A DNA stretch of 64,000 bases. Origin: Barnesiella sp. WM24 (lineage in GTDB: Bacteria; Bacteroidota; Bacteroidia; Bacteroidales; Muribaculaceae). The stretch is from positions 62,001 through 126,000 of the forward strand of contig NZ_SPPC01000002.1 of NCBI RefSeq assembly GCF_004570975.1, in the 5' to 3' direction. The stretch's first letter is position 1. Each line of letters opens with the position of its first letter. The position numbers and the translations under genes were made by a program. The notes under the pieces are model-generated. The model did not search any database, was not told the DNA's origin, and was given only the letters and a program-made list of their open reading frames with translations. This document shows, piece after piece, positions 8,449 through 18,835 of the stretch.

Positions 8449-9753
8449 ATGGACACTATAGCAATGATAACTCTTGCCGACACCGGCACACTTACCATAT
8501 GTACGGGAGTAATCATATTTCTCGCTATCACACTGCTCCTCGTGGCAGTGCTTCTGATTGCCAAGAAGTTTTTGGTACACACCGGTCAGGTTGACATCAA
8601 AATCAACAATGACAAGGATGTATTTGCAATGTCGGGAAAGACCCTTCTCTCCACGCTCGCTGACCAGAATGTGTTTCTTTCTTCAGCGTGCGGCGGTAAA
8701 GGCAGCTGCGGACAATGTAAAGTACAGGTGTTTGAGGGCGGAGGCGACATACTCCCTACCGAGACTGTCCACTTCACCAGAAAGCAGATGAAAGACCACT
8801 GGCGTCTCGGATGTCAGGTAAAGGTAAAGGAAGACATGTCAATCGGAGTTCCGGCATCAGTGCTTGATGTAAAGGAATGGGAATGTGAGGTAATCTCCAA
8901 CAAGAATGTCGCCACATTCATCAAGGAATTCATCGTAGCGCTTCCTCCTGGCGAACACATGAACTTTATCCCCGGCTCATATGCCCAGATTAAGATTCCG
9001 GCTTACGAAATGGACTATGACAAGGACATCGACAAGTCGCTAATCGGTGACGAATATCTCCCTGCATGGAAAAATTTCGGACTTTTCGGGCTGAAGTGTA
9101 AGAACACCGAGGCGACAGTGAGAGCCTACTCTATGGCTAACTATCCTGCCGAGGGCGACCGCATAATGCTGACCGTCCGCATAGCCACCCCACCATTCAA
9201 GCCGAAACCTGAAGTAGGATTCCAGGATGTGATGCCCGGTATCGCATCATCCTATATATTCACGCTTAAACCCGGCGACAAGGTGATGATGAGCGGCCCT
9301 TACGGAGACTTCCACCCCATTTTCGACTCAAAAGCGGAAATGATGTGGGTCGGAGGTGGCGCAGGTATGGCTCCGCTTCGCGCACAAATCATGCACATGA
9401 CACGCACGCTCAACTGCACTGACCGCGTGATGAATTACTTCTACGGGGCGCGTGCGCTCAACGAAGTGTTCTACCTTGAAGACTTCCTGCAGCTTGAAAA
9501 GGATTTCCCCAACTTCAAGTTCCATCTGGCGCTCGACCGTCCCGACCCTGCTGCCGACGCTGCCGGCGTGAAGTACACGGCGGGATTCGTTCATCAGGTC
9601 ATCTACGAGACTTATCTGAAAAATCACCCGGCTCCGGAAGACATCGAATATTACATGTGCGGTCCCGGTCCGATGAGCAAGGCTGTCGAGAAGATGCTCT
9701 GGGATCTCGGTGTACCGTCAGAAAATCTCATGTATGACAACTTCGGAGGATAA
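8449..9753 (+). CDS. nqrF: Na+-translocating NADH:quinone reductase subunit F
   Basis: NqrF is the NADH-oxidising entry subunit. In order it has an N-terminal membrane helix (about residues 17-40) and a ferredoxin-like domain with 2Fe-2S ligands C81, C87, C90 and C122 (CGGKGSCGQC and GCQV). An FAD-binding domain with RAYSMANYP and an NADH-binding domain with VGGGAGMAPLRAQ, FYGAR and CGPGPM follow. Length (434) is somewhat longer than the roughly 410 of Vibrio NqrF. It ends the operon and is followed 24 bases later by a hairpin terminator. Confidence 0.95.
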   Translation: MDTIAMITLADTGTLTICTGVIIFLAITLLLVAVLLIAKKFLVHTGQVDIKINNDKDVFAMSGKTLLSTLADQNVFLSSACGGKGSCGQCKVQVFEGGGDILPTETVHFTRKQMKDHWRLGCQVKVKEDMSIGVPASVLDVKEWECEVISNKNVATFIKEFIVALPPGEHMNFIPGSYAQIKIPAYEMDYDKDIDKSLIGDEYLPAWKNFGLFGLKCKNTEATVRAYSMANYPAEGDRIMLTVRIATPPFKPKPEVGFQDVMPGIASSYIFTLKPGDKVMMSGPYGDFHPIFDSKAEMMWVGGGAGMAPLRAQIMHMTRTLNCTDRVMNYFYGARALNEVFYLEDFLQLEKDFPNFKFHLALDRPDPAADAAGVKYTAGFVHQVIYETYLKNHPAPEDIEYYMCGPGPMSKAVEKMLWDLGVPSENLMYDNFGG

Positions 9754-9776
9754 CCCCTCCCCCACCATTCATAACG

Positions 9777-9802
9777 AAAAGGCTGCCTGCGGGCAGCCTT
9801 TT
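9777..9802 (+). terminator. Intrinsic terminator after nqrF
   Basis: A 7-bp GC-rich stem (9781-9787 with 9792-9798), extended by AAAA/TTTT, has a 4-base loop and is followed by TTTTC. It closes the nqr operon. Confidence 0.88.
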
Positions 9803-9874
9803 CTCATACATGACATCGGACCAATCATAAACTGACATTGCGCATTTACATGCTCTACGACATCACTCCACTGC

Positions 9875-9905
9875 TTTGCTTTTATGAATAATCTTTGTAT
9901 CTTTG
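9875..9905 (+). promoter_or_regulatory. Promoter of the dxs-trkA-trkH unit
   Basis: TTTG (9875-9878) and TATCTTTG (9898-9905) are separated by 19 bases, a full match to the Bacteroidetes promoter pattern. Transcription should begin about 9912, which excludes the earlier in-frame ATG at 9903 as the start of the small gene that follows. Confidence 0.75.
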
Positions 9906-9923
9906 CATAGATTAATACGACTT

Positions 9924-10112
9924 ATGACAGGGTACACTATCTTCCGACTCGTATGCCTTACGGCTCTTTGGTTGATACTCTGCTACTTAATGATAGCAGG
10001 CAGAGGCTTTACGGCATGGACTTTATTTATCATTGTCATCTCGGGAGGAGTGGTGTTTATACCGCTGTATAAAAAATATATCAATGACGGCAATGGAAAA
10101 CGAAAAAAATAG
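9924..10112 (+). CDS. Small two-helix membrane protein upstream of dxs
   Basis: This frame encodes 62 residues with two predicted membrane helices (about 4-26 and 31-49) joined by AGRGFTAW and ending in the basic tail [13 protein letters not shown]. Start at ATG 9924 is chosen because the promoter's predicted start site lies after the upstream in-frame ATG at 9903. The gene is first in the transcript and overlaps the start of dxs by about 20 bases, so dxs translation may depend on it. I recognise no family. The promoter, the hydrophobic pattern and the overlap argue for a real gene. Confidence 0.6.
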   Translation: MTGYTIFRLVCLTALWLILCYLMIAGRGFTAWTLFIIVISGGVVFIPLYKKYINDGNGKRKK

Positions 10113-12024
10113 ACATATTGCCCCATCTGCACTCTTAAACAAGATTGACTCCCCTTCCGACCTGCGAAAACTCCCTTTGGAAAAGCTGCCGGAAGTATGC
10201 TCTGATATACGCGCGTTTCTTATCAATTCACTGTCAAGCAATCCGGGGCACTTTGCATCAAGCATGGGTGCTGTCGAGCTTACCGTGGCGCTCCACTATG
10301 TATTCAATACCCCTTATGACAGAATAGTGTGGGATGTCGGTCATCAAGCCTATGGTCACAAACTTCTCACCGGACGACGCGACAAGTTTGATACCAACCG
10401 TAAATTCGGTGGTCTGAGCGGATTTCCCAATCCGGAAGAAAGCGAATATGACACCTTTACAGCCGGTCATGCATCCAACTCCATCTCGGCTGCACTTGGC
10501 ATGGCTGTGGCATCGCAGTTGCAACATGATAGCCCGAAGCGCAATGTAGTCGCTGTAATCGGCGATGCGTCCATAAGCGGCGGTCTTGCATTTGAGGGAC
10601 TGAACAACGCTACGATAACAAAAAACAATCTCCTCATAATCCTCAACGACAATGACATGTCGATTGACCGCAATGTAGGAGCGCTCAACTCTTACCTTGC
10701 CCACCTTACGACGACAAAAGCCTACAATGCATTCAGGTTTAAAGTTTACCGTCTGCTGAAAAAAATGCACCTTGTCAGTGAAAAGCAGAAAGATTTCATC
10801 CTGCGGTTTAACAACAGCCTCAAGTCACTGATAGGCAAGCAGCAAAACATATTTGAAGGGCTTAACATACGTTACTTCGGTCCGATTGACGGTCACGACG
10901 TGGAGCGCCTTGTCAGGGTTCTCAACGACATAAAAGACATGGAAGGACCGCGCCTGCTCCATATCCGCACTAAAAAAGGCAAAGGATACACTCCCGCTGA
11001 AAAGGATCCGGCATCATGGCATGCTCCGGGAAAGTTTGACCCCTCGACCGGAGAGCGCGCCACCGAACCGACAGAAGGTGTTCCCGCCAAATATCAGGAC
11101 GTATTTGGAGAGACATTGCTTGAGCTCGCAAGAGTAGATGACCGGGTGGTAGGCATTACGGCAGCCATGCCTTCAGGCACGTCAATGAGCATCATGCAAG
11201 CCGAAATGCCGGGAAGAGTGTTTGATGTAGGTATCTCCGAAGGTCATGCCGTGACTTTTGCGGGAGGTCTTGCCAAAGATGGCATGCGCCCGTTCTGCGC
11301 AATATACTCATCCTTCATGCAACGAGCCTACGACCATGTCATCCACGATGTCGCGATACTCAAATTGCCTGTAACGCTATGTCTTGACCGCGCAGGTATT
11401 GTAGGAGAAGACGGTGTGACCCATCATGGTGTATTTGACCTGAGTTACCTCAGAGCCATCCCCAATATTATAATTTCTTCGCCACGCGATGAAGTGTCGC
11501 TCCGCAACCTGATGTTCACGTCGCTTAAAGGCAATCACGGGCCTTTTGCCATCCGCTATCCGAGAGGCAAGGGACATAACCCGATGTGGAAGCAGCCGAT
11601 GAAGGAGCTGACTATAGGCAAAGGCGAAAAACTCGCTGACGGCGATGACGTAGCGGTGCTCACCATCGGGCCGATGGCATCAAAAGCAGCCGCTGCAATA
11701 AACCGTGCGGCGGAAGAGGGCATCAGCGTCTCTCACTACGACATGATATTTCTTAAACCGATTGATACAGAAATCCTGAAAGAAGTAGCCGAGAAAAACT
11801 GTCAGATAATAACAGTTGAAGACGGCATAAAGGATGGTGGTCTCGGATCGGCAGTAACCGAATGGCTTAATGACAATGGCTATGACCGTAAGGTGACACG
11901 CATCGGAGTGCCCGACAAGTTTGTCCCCCACGGCAAAGTTCCCGAACTGATGAAACTTTGCGGCATGGATGAAGACGCCATTTATGAAGCTATTGTCAAC
12001 GCCCGTAAATCATCCCGCTCATGA
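10093..12024 (+). CDS. dxs: 1-deoxy-D-xylulose-5-phosphate synthase
   Basis: DXS condenses pyruvate and glyceraldehyde 3-phosphate with thiamine diphosphate, the first step of the MEP isoprenoid pathway. The substrate/TPP region is seen in [22 protein letters not shown], and the TPP/Mg motif [17 protein letters not shown] with NDNDMSI. The transketolase-like pyrimidine domain has [17 protein letters not shown], with the catalytic Glu. I place the start at ATG 10093 (MENEKNRHI), giving 643 residues; ATG 10084 is 3 codons earlier and equally possible. The frame stays open to 10033, but that extension has no family counterpart. trkA overlaps its end by 4 bases. Confidence 0.94.
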   Translation: MENEKNRHIAPSALLNKIDSPSDLRKLPLEKLPEVCSDIRAFLINSLSSNPGHFASSMGAVELTVALHYVFNTPYDRIVWDVGHQAYGHKLLTGRRDKFDTNRKFGGLSGFPNPEESEYDTFTAGHASNSISAALGMAVASQLQHDSPKRNVVAVIGDASISGGLAFEGLNNATITKNNLLIILNDNDMSIDRNVGALNSYLAHLTTTKAYNAFRFKVYRLLKKMHLVSEKQKDFILRFNNSLKSLIGKQQNIFEGLNIRYFGPIDGHDVERLVRVLNDIKDMEGPRLLHIRTKKGKGYTPAEKDPASWHAPGKFDPSTGERATEPTEGVPAKYQDVFGETLLELARVDDRVVGITAAMPSGTSMSIMQAEMPGRVFDVGISEGHAVTFAGGLAKDGMRPFCAIYSSFMQRAYDHVIHDVAILKLPVTLCLDRAGIVGEDGVTHHGVFDLSYLRAIPNIIISSPRDEVSLRNLMFTSLKGNHGPFAIRYPRGKGHNPMWKQPMKELTIGKGEKLADGDDVAVLTIGPMASKAAAAINRAAEEGISVSHYDMIFLKPIDTEILKEVAEKNCQIITVEDGIKDGGLGSAVTEWLNDNGYDRKVTRIGVPDKFVPHGKVPELMKLCGMDEDAIYEAIVNARKSSRS

Positions 12025-13355
12025 AAATAGTTATTGCAGGTGCAGGAGAGGTAGGCAGCCATCTTGCGAAACTCCTATCGCGCGAGGAACAGGATATAAT
12101 GGTGCTTGACGCCGACCAGGCAAAGCTGGCTTCACTTGACGCCAACTATAACCTCATGACCCTGCGCGGCAATCCTATATCGTTCAACTCTCTGCAAAAT
12201 GCAGGAGTGGAGAAATGTGACCTGTTCATTGCCGTCACGCCCGACGAGACACAGAATGTGCTTGCTTGCTCGATGGCAAAAAGCATCGGAGCGCAACGCA
12301 CAGTGGCGCGTATCGACAACTTTGAATTCATGTCACAGCAAAACCGCGACTACTTTACCCGTCTTGGAGTCAATGCCCTTATATATCCGGAACTGCTCGC
12401 GGCACAGGAGATTATAACAGCGCTGCGCAGGTCATGGGCGCGTCACTGGTTTGAACTTCACGACGGAGAGCTGATTATCGCCGGCGTAAAACTCCGCAGC
12501 AACGCGCGCATAATAGGCATGCAGCTGAAAGAGTTTGCAATGATGGAACATAACTTCCACGTAGCGGCAATCAAGCGCCACCACGACACTATTATACCGC
12601 GAGGCGACGACATAATAAAAGATAATGACATCCTTTATTTTGCCACGACACGCGACCATGTCGACGAGCTGCTTGACATCTGCGGCAAGACATCGAAAAA
12701 GATACGCAAGCTGCTCATCATGGGCGGCAGCCGCATCGCCATACGTCTTGCTGCACTTGCAGGTGATGAATTCAAAATCAAGATTATCGACACCAATATC
12801 AACACCTGCAGGATGCTGCCTGAAAAATGCCCCGACTGCAATATCGTGCATGGCGACGCACGCGACATTGATGTGTTAAGGGAAGAAGGCATAGATGACA
12901 CTGACGCATTTGTCGCTCTCAGCAACAGCTCAGAGACCAACATCCTCGCCTGTCTTACTGCAAAGGAATTCGGTGTCCACAAAACCATAGCCGAAGTCGA
13001 AGACCTTCAGTTCATCTCTGAAGCCGAAGGACTGAACATCGGCACCGTAATCAACAAGAAGCTGCTTGCTTCAAGCAAGATATTCCAGCTTCTGCTCGAC
13101 ATGGACGTGTCATCGTCAAAGTGTCTTGCACTGACCGACGCCGAAGTAGCGGAGATTGAAGCAAAACCCGACAGCAAGATTACCCGTGACGCCGTAAAGA
13201 ATCTGCGCCTGCCCCACGGAATGACGATAGCCGCGATGATACGCGACGGCAAAGGAATGCTTGTAAACGGTAACACCCACATACAGGCAGGCGACCATAT
13301 AGTCGTGTTCTGCCTCTCAGGACTTATCCATAAAGTCGAAAAACTTTTCAATTAG
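12021..13355 (+). CDS. trkA: Trk system potassium transporter, regulatory subunit TrkA
   Basis: TrkA is the cytoplasmic NAD(H)-binding regulator of the TrkH potassium channel. Two tandem RCK units are visible: the first starts with the Rossmann motif [15 protein letters not shown] near the N-terminus, the second with [18 protein letters not shown] near residue 232. Each is followed by a TrkA_C-like segment. Length (444) fits the usual 450-460. The ATG overlaps the dxs stop by 4 bases and trkH begins 11 bases after its stop, so the three genes are almost certainly co-transcribed. Confidence 0.94.
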   Translation: MKIVIAGAGEVGSHLAKLLSREEQDIMVLDADQAKLASLDANYNLMTLRGNPISFNSLQNAGVEKCDLFIAVTPDETQNVLACSMAKSIGAQRTVARIDNFEFMSQQNRDYFTRLGVNALIYPELLAAQEIITALRRSWARHWFELHDGELIIAGVKLRSNARIIGMQLKEFAMMEHNFHVAAIKRHHDTIIPRGDDIIKDNDILYFATTRDHVDELLDICGKTSKKIRKLLIMGGSRIAIRLAALAGDEFKIKIIDTNINTCRMLPEKCPDCNIVHGDARDIDVLREEGIDDTDAFVALSNSSETNILACLTAKEFGVHKTIAEVEDLQFISEAEGLNIGTVINKKLLASSKIFQLLLDMDVSSSKCLALTDAEVAEIEAKPDSKITRDAVKNLRLPHGMTIAAMIRDGKGMLVNGNTHIQAGDHIVVFCLSGLIHKVEKLFN

Positions 13356-13366
13356 CACTGACGGTC

Positions 13367-14842
13367 ATGGGCATTTTTTCCAACACCCAACGCATCAACA
13401 TTCCTATGCTCCTTCGTGTGCTGGGATGGCTTCTCATCATCGAGGCGATGTTCATGGTAGTGCCGTTGATTACATGTCTGCTCTACAAGGAGTCTGACTA
13501 TCTGGTCTTTCTGTGTACCGCAGGAGTCACCTTGTTGTCGGGGCTACTGATGACATGCTGTATAAGGCCGCGACACACATCTATGGCAAAACGAGAGGGA
13601 TTTCTACTTACGGCACTCGTATGGGTGGTATTCTCCCTGTTCGGAATGTTGCCTTTCATGTTTTGCAGCACACCGCTTGACATCTCCGACGCTTTTTTTG
13701 AAACAATGTCGGGCTTCTCGACCACAGGCGCGACGGTCTATCCCTCAGTCGACATCCTTTCCCACGGTATAAACATGTGGCGATGCCTCACACAATGGCT
13801 CGGTGGCATGGGAATCATACTTTTCACCCTTGCCGTGCTGCCTATGCTCAATCACTCGGGCGGAATGCAGATGTTTAATGCAGAAGTAACAGGAATCACC
13901 CATGAGAAGTTACGTCCGCGAATAAGCCAGACAGCCAAAAGCCTGTGGATGATATATTTCGTGCTGACCGTGATAATCTGCTTTCTGTTATGGTTAGGAC
14001 CGATGGACTTTTTCGACAGCCTCTGCCACGCACTGTCGACAATGTCGACAGGCGGATTTTCTACGCGCAACAACAGTATCGCCTACTGGGACTCCAACTA
14101 TATAAAGATAGTGGTAACGGTGTTCATGTTTCTTGGCGGTGTCAATTTCGCACTCATATTCCGCGCGTGGCACGGTGACTTCAAAAGCCTTACACGCAAT
14201 GACACGTTTATGGCTTATGTGAAAATCGTGTTCCTCGCCTACATCTTTTTTGTCATAGCCATCTTTGCCAACGGAGAAGCCCACACTGTCGTAGACGTGA
14301 CCATCGACCCGCTTTTCCAGATAATCACGACCATCTCTTCCACCGGGCTCACTGCAAGCAATTTTGAAAAGTGGGGACCATTTGTAATATCCATAACTTT
14401 CATACTGATGTTTTTCGGTGCGTGCGCCGGCTCTACAAGCGGAGGCGCCAAGATAGACCGTCTGCTGTTTCTGTTGAAAAACACGAACAACGAACTGTAT
14501 CGCTCCGTTCATCCCAACGCCATAAGGTCAGTGCGCATAAACGGCAACATCATCTCGCCCGACATCGTAGAGAAAGTGATAGCCTTCCTTTGTATATATG
14601 TCATGATTATATCAGTGGGAGGTATCGTGCTTACGGCATTCGGTATTCCTATTATTGATGCATTTTTCAATTCATTCTCCTGTGTGTCCAACATAGGTCT
14701 CGGCATTGACTCGCAAAGCACAGGCGGCTTTGCGATGTTGCCCGACGCCGGTAAATGGATATTGTCATTTCTTATGCTCACCGGACGACTTGAGATATTC
14801 ACGGTCCTGATAATCTTTACACCGGCTTTCTGGTCGAAATAA
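13367..14842 (+). CDS. trkH: Trk potassium uptake protein TrkH
   Basis: TrkH is the membrane channel subunit of the Trk potassium system. The 491-residue product has the four P-loop filter regions expected of the family: FSTTGATV, MSTGGFST, ISSTGLTA and VSNIGLGI, each between hydrophobic helices. The conserved C-terminal LTGRLEIFTVLIIFTPAFW is also present. Partner trkA lies directly upstream. The stop is followed by about 180 bases before the convergent gpmI gene, with no strong plus-strand terminator. Confidence 0.94.
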   Translation: MGIFSNTQRINIPMLLRVLGWLLIIEAMFMVVPLITCLLYKESDYLVFLCTAGVTLLSGLLMTCCIRPRHTSMAKREGFLLTALVWVVFSLFGMLPFMFCSTPLDISDAFFETMSGFSTTGATVYPSVDILSHGINMWRCLTQWLGGMGIILFTLAVLPMLNHSGGMQMFNAEVTGITHEKLRPRISQTAKSLWMIYFVLTVIICFLLWLGPMDFFDSLCHALSTMSTGGFSTRNNSIAYWDSNYIKIVVTVFMFLGGVNFALIFRAWHGDFKSLTRNDTFMAYVKIVFLAYIFFVIAIFANGEAHTVVDVTIDPLFQIITTISSTGLTASNFEKWGPFVISITFILMFFGACAGSTSGGAKIDRLLFLLKNTNNELYRSVHPNAIRSVRINGNIISPDIVEKVIAFLCIYVMIISVGGIVLTAFGIPIIDAFFNSFSCVSNIGLGIDSQSTGGFAMLPDAGKWILSFLMLTGRLEIFTVLIIFTPAFWSK

Positions 14843-14964
14843 TAGATAGAAGTCGTCAAATAGAGCTAAACAATACGGGCGAGTTTCCACTCTATGTCCC
14901 TCCCCCTACCCTGTAAGCCATATATCGTCATGCAATAAATTAAAGCAATGCGTATAAACGAAGA

Positions 14965-15000
14965 GAGTGTACCAAAAAGTTTTTTTGATACACCCTCCGC
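14965..15000 (-). terminator. Imperfect hairpin after gpmI
   Basis: On the minus strand the sequence after the gpmI stop can form an imperfect stem of about 15 bp (GAGGGTGTATC against GGTACACTCTC) around A/T runs. It lies 27 bases past the gene. The long A and T tracts make it usable from either strand, so it may also serve trkH. Confidence 0.5.
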
Positions 15001-15026
15001 TATTTTTATATCAAGAGTATATAAGC

Positions 15027-16541
15027 TTAGTCGATAAGCGCATGACCGGTCATCTCTTCCGGCTGCGGGATACCCATGATTTTGAGGATTGTAGGAGCTA
15101 CATCAGCAAGCTTTCCATCTTCCACCTTCGCGTCTTTACGCTCAGTCACATAAATACAGGGCACAGGGTTAAGCGAGTGTGCTGTGTTAGGGGTTCCGTC
15201 AGGGTTAATTGCATTGTCGGCATTTCCATGATCGGCAATGATAATCACCTCATAGTCGGCGGCCTTTGCAGCCTCTACGGTTTCCTTCACGCAATCGTCA
15301 ACAGCCTTGACAGCTTTCTCGATAGCCTCATAAACGCCGGTGTGTCCCACCATGTCACCATTAGCATAGTTGACCACGATGAAGTCATATTCCTCGCTCT
15401 TTATAGCCTCAACAAGCTTGTCCTTTACTTCATATGCGCTCATTTCAGGCTTCAGGTCATAAGTAGCCACCTTGGGCGAAGCTACAAGTATGCGCTCCTC
15501 GCCTTCAAAAGGAGCCTCACGACCTCCGTTGAAGAAGAAAGTCACATGAGCATATTTTTCTGTCTCGGCAATGTGAAGCTGCTTCTTGTCAAGCGAAGAA
15601 AGATATTCGCCAAGTGTATTGCCTACATTTTCCTTGTCAAAGAGGATATGCACACCCTTGAACGACGCGTCATAAGGAGTCATGCAGTAATACTGCAACC
15701 CGGGAATAGTGTGCATCCCCGCCTCGGGCATATCATGCTGAGTGAGCACCATTGTAAGCTCCTTGGCGCGGTCATTGCGGTAATTAAAGAAAATCACTGC
15801 GTCACCGTCCTTTATCGTGCCGTCGACATTAGCGTTGACGATAGGCTTGATGAACTCGTCGGTCACATCCTCGTCGTAAGACTCCTGCATAGCCGCAACC
15901 ATATCGGCAGCCTTTTTGCCCTCACCGTTTACGAGAAGGTCGTAAGCAATCTTCACGCGCTCCCAACGCTTGTCACGGTCCATTGCGTAATAGCGACCTA
16001 TGATTGACGCAATCTTGCCTGCCGACTTGTCACAATGAGCCTGAAGCTCCTCTATGAAGCCCTTTCCGCTTCTGGGATCGGTGTCACGGCCGTCCATGAA
16101 ACAGTGGATATATACCTTTTCAAGTCCATACTCCTTCGCAATGTCGCAAAGAGCATATAGATGGTCAAGAGAAGAGTGTACACCGCCATTGGAGGTAAGC
16201 CCCATGAAATGTATAGCCTTGCCGTTGTCGCGGGCATAGCTGAAAGCATTCACGATTTCCGGATTCTTCAGGATAGAGCCATCCTTACAAGCCTTGTTTA
16301 TTTTCACAAGGTCCTGATATACTACACGACCTGCACCGATGTTCAGGTGTCCCACCTCAGAGTTTCCCATCTGACCGTCGGGCAGACCTACATTTTCACC
16401 GCTTGCCTGAAGCTTTGAGTGAGGATATGTGTTTACGAGATAGTCCCAATAAGGAGTTGGAGTAGAGAAAATCACGTCACCTTTGCCGTGGTTGCCGATT
16501 CCCCATCCATCGAGAATCATTAATAAAGCTTTCTTTGACAT
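15027..16541 (-). CDS. gpmI: 2,3-bisphosphoglycerate-independent phosphoglycerate mutase
   Basis: GpmI interconverts 3- and 2-phosphoglycerate in glycolysis through a phosphoserine intermediate, using two metal ions. The N-terminal metal motif LMILDGWG and the catalytic serine (about S61) in [17 protein letters not shown] are present. The C-terminal alkaline-phosphatase-superfamily motif [10 protein letters not shown] and the HSLNPVPCI segment follow. Length (504) is normal for the roughly 510-residue family. It is a single gene with its own promoter at 16574-16604. Confidence 0.95.
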   Translation of the reverse strand: MSKKALLMILDGWGIGNHGKGDVIFSTPTPYWDYLVNTYPHSKLQASGENVGLPDGQMGNSEVGHLNIGAGRVVYQDLVKINKACKDGSILKNPEIVNAFSYARDNGKAIHFMGLTSNGGVHSSLDHLYALCDIAKEYGLEKVYIHCFMDGRDTDPRSGKGFIEELQAHCDKSAGKIASIIGRYYAMDRDKRWERVKIAYDLLVNGEGKKAADMVAAMQESYDEDVTDEFIKPIVNANVDGTIKDGDAVIFFNYRNDRAKELTMVLTQHDMPEAGMHTIPGLQYYCMTPYDASFKGVHILFDKENVGNTLGEYLSSLDKKQLHIAETEKYAHVTFFFNGGREAPFEGEERILVASPKVATYDLKPEMSAYEVKDKLVEAIKSEEYDFIVVNYANGDMVGHTGVYEAIEKAVKAVDDCVKETVEAAKAADYEVIIIADHGNADNAINPDGTPNTAHSLNPVPCIYVTERKDAKVEDGKLADVAPTILKIMGIPQPEEMTGHALID

Positions 16542-16573
16542 ATCAATATATATTAAGATTGAATTTCGGGTTA

Positions 16574-16604
16574 CAAAGTTACTATTTTTAAAGGCTTGTT
16601 CAAA
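16574..16604 (-). promoter_or_regulatory. Promoter of gpmI
   Basis: On the minus strand TTTG (16604-16601) and TAACTTTG (16581-16574) are 19 bases apart, a full Bacteroidetes promoter match. The ATG follows 32 bases after the -7 box. Confidence 0.75.
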
Positions 16605-16701
16605 GAGTAATTACATTATTTAATAGTTGCGGTAGTATTTGATAATCAAACATCCAGACAGAGACACCTGTGACTTATCCACAAAAAGGAATAAAAAATT
16701 A

Positions 16702-16709
16702 TATCTTTG
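16702..16709 (+). promoter_or_regulatory. -7 element for the ECF sigma operon
   Basis: TATCTTTG matches TAnnTTTG 13 bases before the first ATG. No TTTG lies at the -33 position. The short distance to ATG 16723 leaves only a very short leader, so ATG 16762 may be the real start. Confidence 0.5.
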
Positions 16710-16722
16710 CGGGAACTATTGA

Positions 16723-17253
16723 ATGAAAACTGCGTCTAACGAGTCAGAAAACAAAATTAAAATGACTACTGACAACGATATAAACCACCGTTACCGCCTC
16801 CTGATTGACCAATATGGCAAACTCATAAACAAAGTATGCTATATGTATGCCGATTGCATAGAAGACTTTGAGGATCTCAGGCAAGAGACGTTTATCAATC
16901 TGTGGAGAGGCATGGATTCTTTTCGCGGAGATGCCGAAATCACAACCTGGGTCTATCGTGTCGCGCTTAACAGCTGCGTGTCATTCTTCCGCAAGAACCG
17001 TAAACATAAAGACATCACTCCGCTCGACCATATCCTGGAACATGCAGCCGACGATATTGACCGCGACAGTCAGATTAACGAGATGCACCGTCTTATAAAT
17101 CGCCTTGACAGGGTAGAGAAAGCGCTTATACTGCTCTGGCTGGATGAATATCCTTATGACACGATTGCTTCCATTCTTGGAATACCACGTAATACGGTAG
17201 CATCAAAACTACACCGCATAAAAGAGAAACTGATCAGATACTCCAACCAATAA
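16723..17253 (+). CDS. ECF-type RNA polymerase sigma-70 factor
   Basis: This 176-residue protein should direct RNA polymerase to specific promoters. Region 2 is seen in FEDLRQETFINLWRGMDSFRGDAEITTWVYRVALNSCVSFFRK. Region 4 is seen in RVEKALILLWLDEYPYDTIASILGIPRNTVASKLHRIKEKL, a clear helix-turn-helix. The start is either ATG 16723 or ATG 16762, giving MTTDNDINHRYR; the second leaves a more normal leader after the -7 box. A membrane protein with an N-terminal coiled coil follows 12 bases downstream and is a candidate partner or anti-sigma factor. Confidence 0.9.
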   Translation: MKTASNESENKIKMTTDNDINHRYRLLIDQYGKLINKVCYMYADCIEDFEDLRQETFINLWRGMDSFRGDAEITTWVYRVALNSCVSFFRKNRKHKDITPLDHILEHAADDIDRDSQINEMHRLINRLDRVEKALILLWLDEYPYDTIASILGIPRNTVASKLHRIKEKLIRYSNQ

Positions 17254-17265
17254 CAACTACAAAAA

Positions 17266-17808
17266 ATGGATTTAGAACAAATGAAACAGCAACTCAATAA
17301 CCTCAACCGTCGTCTTGACAGTCTTGAGGAACAGAATTCTTCCCTGATCAACCGCATCGAGTCAGGGCGCATCAACTCGGCTCAGCAACGCCTCATAAAG
17401 CAATATCGCATTTTTAGCTGCGTAGGCATGATGATGCCTTTAGTAATCATCATTTTCTATAAAGAGATTCTGCCATTACCTACAAGGGTGTGCGCCGCCA
17501 CATATTTCCTCACAGCAGCGATAATGGACGCATATCTGGCAAGAGGCATAAAGAGCATCGATTACAACACCATGGGCGTAGCGACTGTGGCGAAGAAAGC
17601 CATATACTACAGGAAACGTCATCATATATTCATGGGCATACTGATAGCCATGTGCATACCGCTGATTGCAAGCTTCTTTTTCGCGATGGGCACAGAGCGA
17701 TTTACAGTCTACGGCATGATAGCCGGACTAATAATAGGGCTCGCGATAGGAATCAAAGCATATCTCAACATAATGAAAAACTACCGCGAGCTAGCTATCT
17801 GCGATTAA
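17266..17808 (+). CDS. Coiled-coil membrane protein downstream of the ECF sigma gene
   Basis: The 180-residue product begins with a cytoplasmic coiled coil (about residues 1-35, LEQMKQQLNNLNRRLDSLEEQNSSL), followed by four predicted membrane helices in two pairs (about 47-64 and 68-85, then 122-143 and 148-166). It shows no zinc-finger or classical anti-sigma motif that I can recognise. Its place 12 bases after the sigma gene suggests they work together, for instance by the coiled coil holding the sigma factor at the membrane; that is inference. It is convergent with the SPFH gene, leaving only 7 bases between stops. Confidence 0.75.
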   Translation: MDLEQMKQQLNNLNRRLDSLEEQNSSLINRIESGRINSAQQRLIKQYRIFSCVGMMMPLVIIIFYKEILPLPTRVCAATYFLTAAIMDAYLARGIKSIDYNTMGVATVAKKAIYYRKRHHIFMGILIAMCIPLIASFFFAMGTERFTVYGMIAGLIIGLAIGIKAYLNIMKNYRELAICD

Positions 17809-17815
17809 GACCTCG

Positions 17816-18799
17816 CTATACATTCTTGTCAAACATCGCCTTAATGGAGCCGATGGAACTCAACACTCCGGAGGCTTCATAAGGAATGTAGACCGTCTTA
17901 TTGTCCTGTCCTGATGTCATCTCGCCCAAAGTCTCTATATACTTCATGGCAAGCATATAAGTTGCGGGGTCAGTCTGAGATGCCTTTATCGCCTCGGCGA
18001 CACGGGTTATCGCCTCAGCCTCAGCCTGCGCTGTAAGCACCTTGGCTCGGGCCTCACCCTCAGCGCGCAATATCTCGGCTTCCTTGACTGCCGTGGCACG
18101 GTTAATCTGCGACATCTTCTCACCCTCGGAAAGCAGGATGACCGAAGTCTTCTGGCCCTCGGCGTTAAGAATCTCCGCGCGACGGTTACGCTCAGCCTGC
18201 ATCTGCTTCTCCATCGCCTCGCGCACACTCTTCGGCGGGGTAATGTCCTGAAGTTCCACTCGATTTACTTTGACTCCCCACTTGTTAGTCACCTCATCAA
18301 GTATAATCTGAAGCCGCGAGTTAATGGTGTCGCGAGAGGAAAGCGTCTGGTCGAGTTCAAGCTCACCTATCACATTACGCAAGGACGTCTGCGTGAGCTT
18401 CTCAAGAGCATTGGGCAGATTGTCAATCTCATACACCGCCTTTTTCGCATCCACAATCTGGAAATACAGCAGCGCGTTAATCTCAGTCGTCACATTATCC
18501 TTGGTGATGACCTGCTGCGACGGGAAGTCATATACCTGCTCGCGGAGATCGATAGCGGTGGAAGAGGTAATCCTGACGACTGTCTGCCCGTTGACCGACG
18601 ACTCTACCCTGCGTGTATATACCATCTTAGGCTTATCGATAAAAGGCCATATGATATTTAGTCCGGGAGCGAGCACGCTGTGGAAACGCCCGAGACGCTC
18701 AACGACACGTGTCTCCGACTGAGGCACAATTTTTACTCCCGCCGACACGACGATTATCACTACAAGTACAAGTAATCCCAAGAAAATGTAAGTTCCCAT
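17816..18799 (-). CDS. SPFH/band 7 (stomatin-like, QmcA-type) protein
   Basis: This 327-residue protein has an N-terminal membrane helix (about residues 3-22). A band-7 domain follows with GVKIVPQSETRVVERLGRFHSVLAPGLNIIWPFID, ITSSTAIDLREQVYDFPSQQVITKDNVTTEINALLYFQIVDA and the conserved TLSSRDTINSRLQIILDE. A charged, Ala-rich coiled coil (AERNRRAEILNAEGQ to AEAITRVAEAI) follows. Such proteins form membrane-associated rings linked to membrane quality control. The NfeD-family gene 36 bases upstream is the usual partner of this subfamily. Confidence 0.9.
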   Translation of the reverse strand: MGTYIFLGLLVLVVIIVVSAGVKIVPQSETRVVERLGRFHSVLAPGLNIIWPFIDKPKMVYTRRVESSVNGQTVVRITSSTAIDLREQVYDFPSQQVITKDNVTTEINALLYFQIVDAKKAVYEIDNLPNALEKLTQTSLRNVIGELELDQTLSSRDTINSRLQIILDEVTNKWGVKVNRVELQDITPPKSVREAMEKQMQAERNRRAEILNAEGQKTSVILLSEGEKMSQINRATAVKEAEILRAEGEARAKVLTAQAEAEAITRVAEAIKASQTDPATYMLAMKYIETLGEMTSGQDNKTVYIPYEASGVLSSIGSIKAMFDKNV

Positions 18800-18835
18800 G
18801 TCTTATAATATTCTGATGTTAGTTATTCTAATCTA

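Noticed and set aside
10033-10092. N-terminal extension of dxs
   Set aside because: The frame is open but the extra residues have no counterpart in DXS and overlap the small membrane-protein gene.
14967-16007. 346-codon open frame on the plus strand
   Set aside because: It is entirely antisense to gpmI, whose motifs and length are clear, and its product is Cys/His/Leu-rich without any domain.
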